Source: an uncultured Alistipes sp. (GTDB lineage: Bacteria; Bacteroidota; Bacteroidia; Bacteroidales; Rikenellaceae). Taken from it: 64,000 bases of DNA. The notes beneath the pieces were generated by a model. It saw only the letters and a program-made list of their open reading frames with translations, was not told where the DNA came from and did not search any database. Shown one piece after another: positions 63,883-64,000 of this stretch. Every line of letters begins with the position of its first letter. Position 1 is the stretch's first letter. Both the position numbers and the translations under genes were made by a program. The DNA is taken from positions 1 through 64,000 of the forward strand of contig URRP01000006.1 of the NCBI GenBank assembly GCA_900550375.1, read 5' to 3'.

Positions 63883-64000
63883 GGAAAGAAAATAAATAAG
63901 AGGACTGGAGTCTTTGAATTAGAGACTCAATGACGATATATATATGTAAAAGAACTGGAACAACGATCGAAACAGATCCGTTATGTATCGAAATGAACTG
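63883..64000 (+). pseudogene. decayed second copy of the precursor peptide gene
   Basis: The sequence matches 61200-61310 base by base with small gaps. A 24-base stretch is identical (61260-61283 and 63943-63966, encoding YVKELEQR). The start has become ATA, the third leader serine codon TAG, and indels break the frame. The copy runs past the window end, so its core part cannot be judged. Confidence 0.75.

Noticed and set aside
1..64000. CRISPR arrays, tRNA or rRNA genes, insertion sequences
   Set aside because: No regular spaced repeats, cloverleaf sequences or transposase frames were found.

Overview
The window comes from a GC-rich member of the Bacteroidota, most likely Alistipes or another Rikenellaceae. 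Three things point there. Promoters follow the Bacteroidota pattern (-33 TTTG, about 19-21 bases, -7 TAnnTTTG). Protein families are typical of the phylum: histone H1-like protein, FeoAB fusion with a Cys-rich partner, an OMP with a carboxypeptidase-like plug domain, and a two-gene RND pump plus NodT channel. Most of the window has high third-position GC. The genus is inference.

Layout. 1-7143 (+): dnaE, trxA, an aldose epimerase-like gene, a GNAT acetyltransferase, and a Cu/Zn efflux permease fused to a metal-binding domain. 7217-11415 (-): a TlpA-like lipoprotein and htpG. 11572-18226 (-): a tight cluster reading uridine phosphorylase, dnaN, a tiny HU-like protein, a DnaQ-type exonuclease, a LysM plus periplasmic-binding protein, rex, a short RibF and a hotdog thioesterase. 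18339-21101 (+): phosphohexomutase (GlmM type) and an M20 dipeptidase. 21172-24132 (-): glyA, DUF2461 and an esterase. 24306-30308 (+): fabG, a PorV/PorQ-like barrel, a redoxin, an Omp85 barrel and an EptA-type transferase, with an opposing LMW-PTP that is probably leaderless. Then come a histone H1-like gene, an RND efflux operon, feoAB with a 55-residue Cys-rich partner, an AspT/YidE transporter, lrgAB, an aminotransferase, an ECF sigma module, and a GlpT-like transporter with purT.

48069-54431 (+) is a sugar-nucleotide operon for surface polysaccharide: a WbpM/CapD-type dehydratase, rmlA, rmlC, rmlD, a glycerophosphodiesterase and rmlB. It is followed by an exported thioredoxin with a MarR regulator. 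A large hybrid histidine kinase (-) has its first PAS domain cut by an in-frame TGA.

59400-64000 is AT-richer and looks acquired. It holds a peptide-natural-product (RiPP) type locus: a radical SAM/SPASM maturase, a 78-residue precursor with a GG-ended leader and a four-Cys core, a strong terminator or attenuator, an outer-membrane barrel, and a decayed second precursor copy at the window edge. Both the maturase and the precursor are out of frame by one base at poly-A runs. This is the most interesting part of the window. No tRNA, rRNA, CRISPR array or insertion sequence was recognised.
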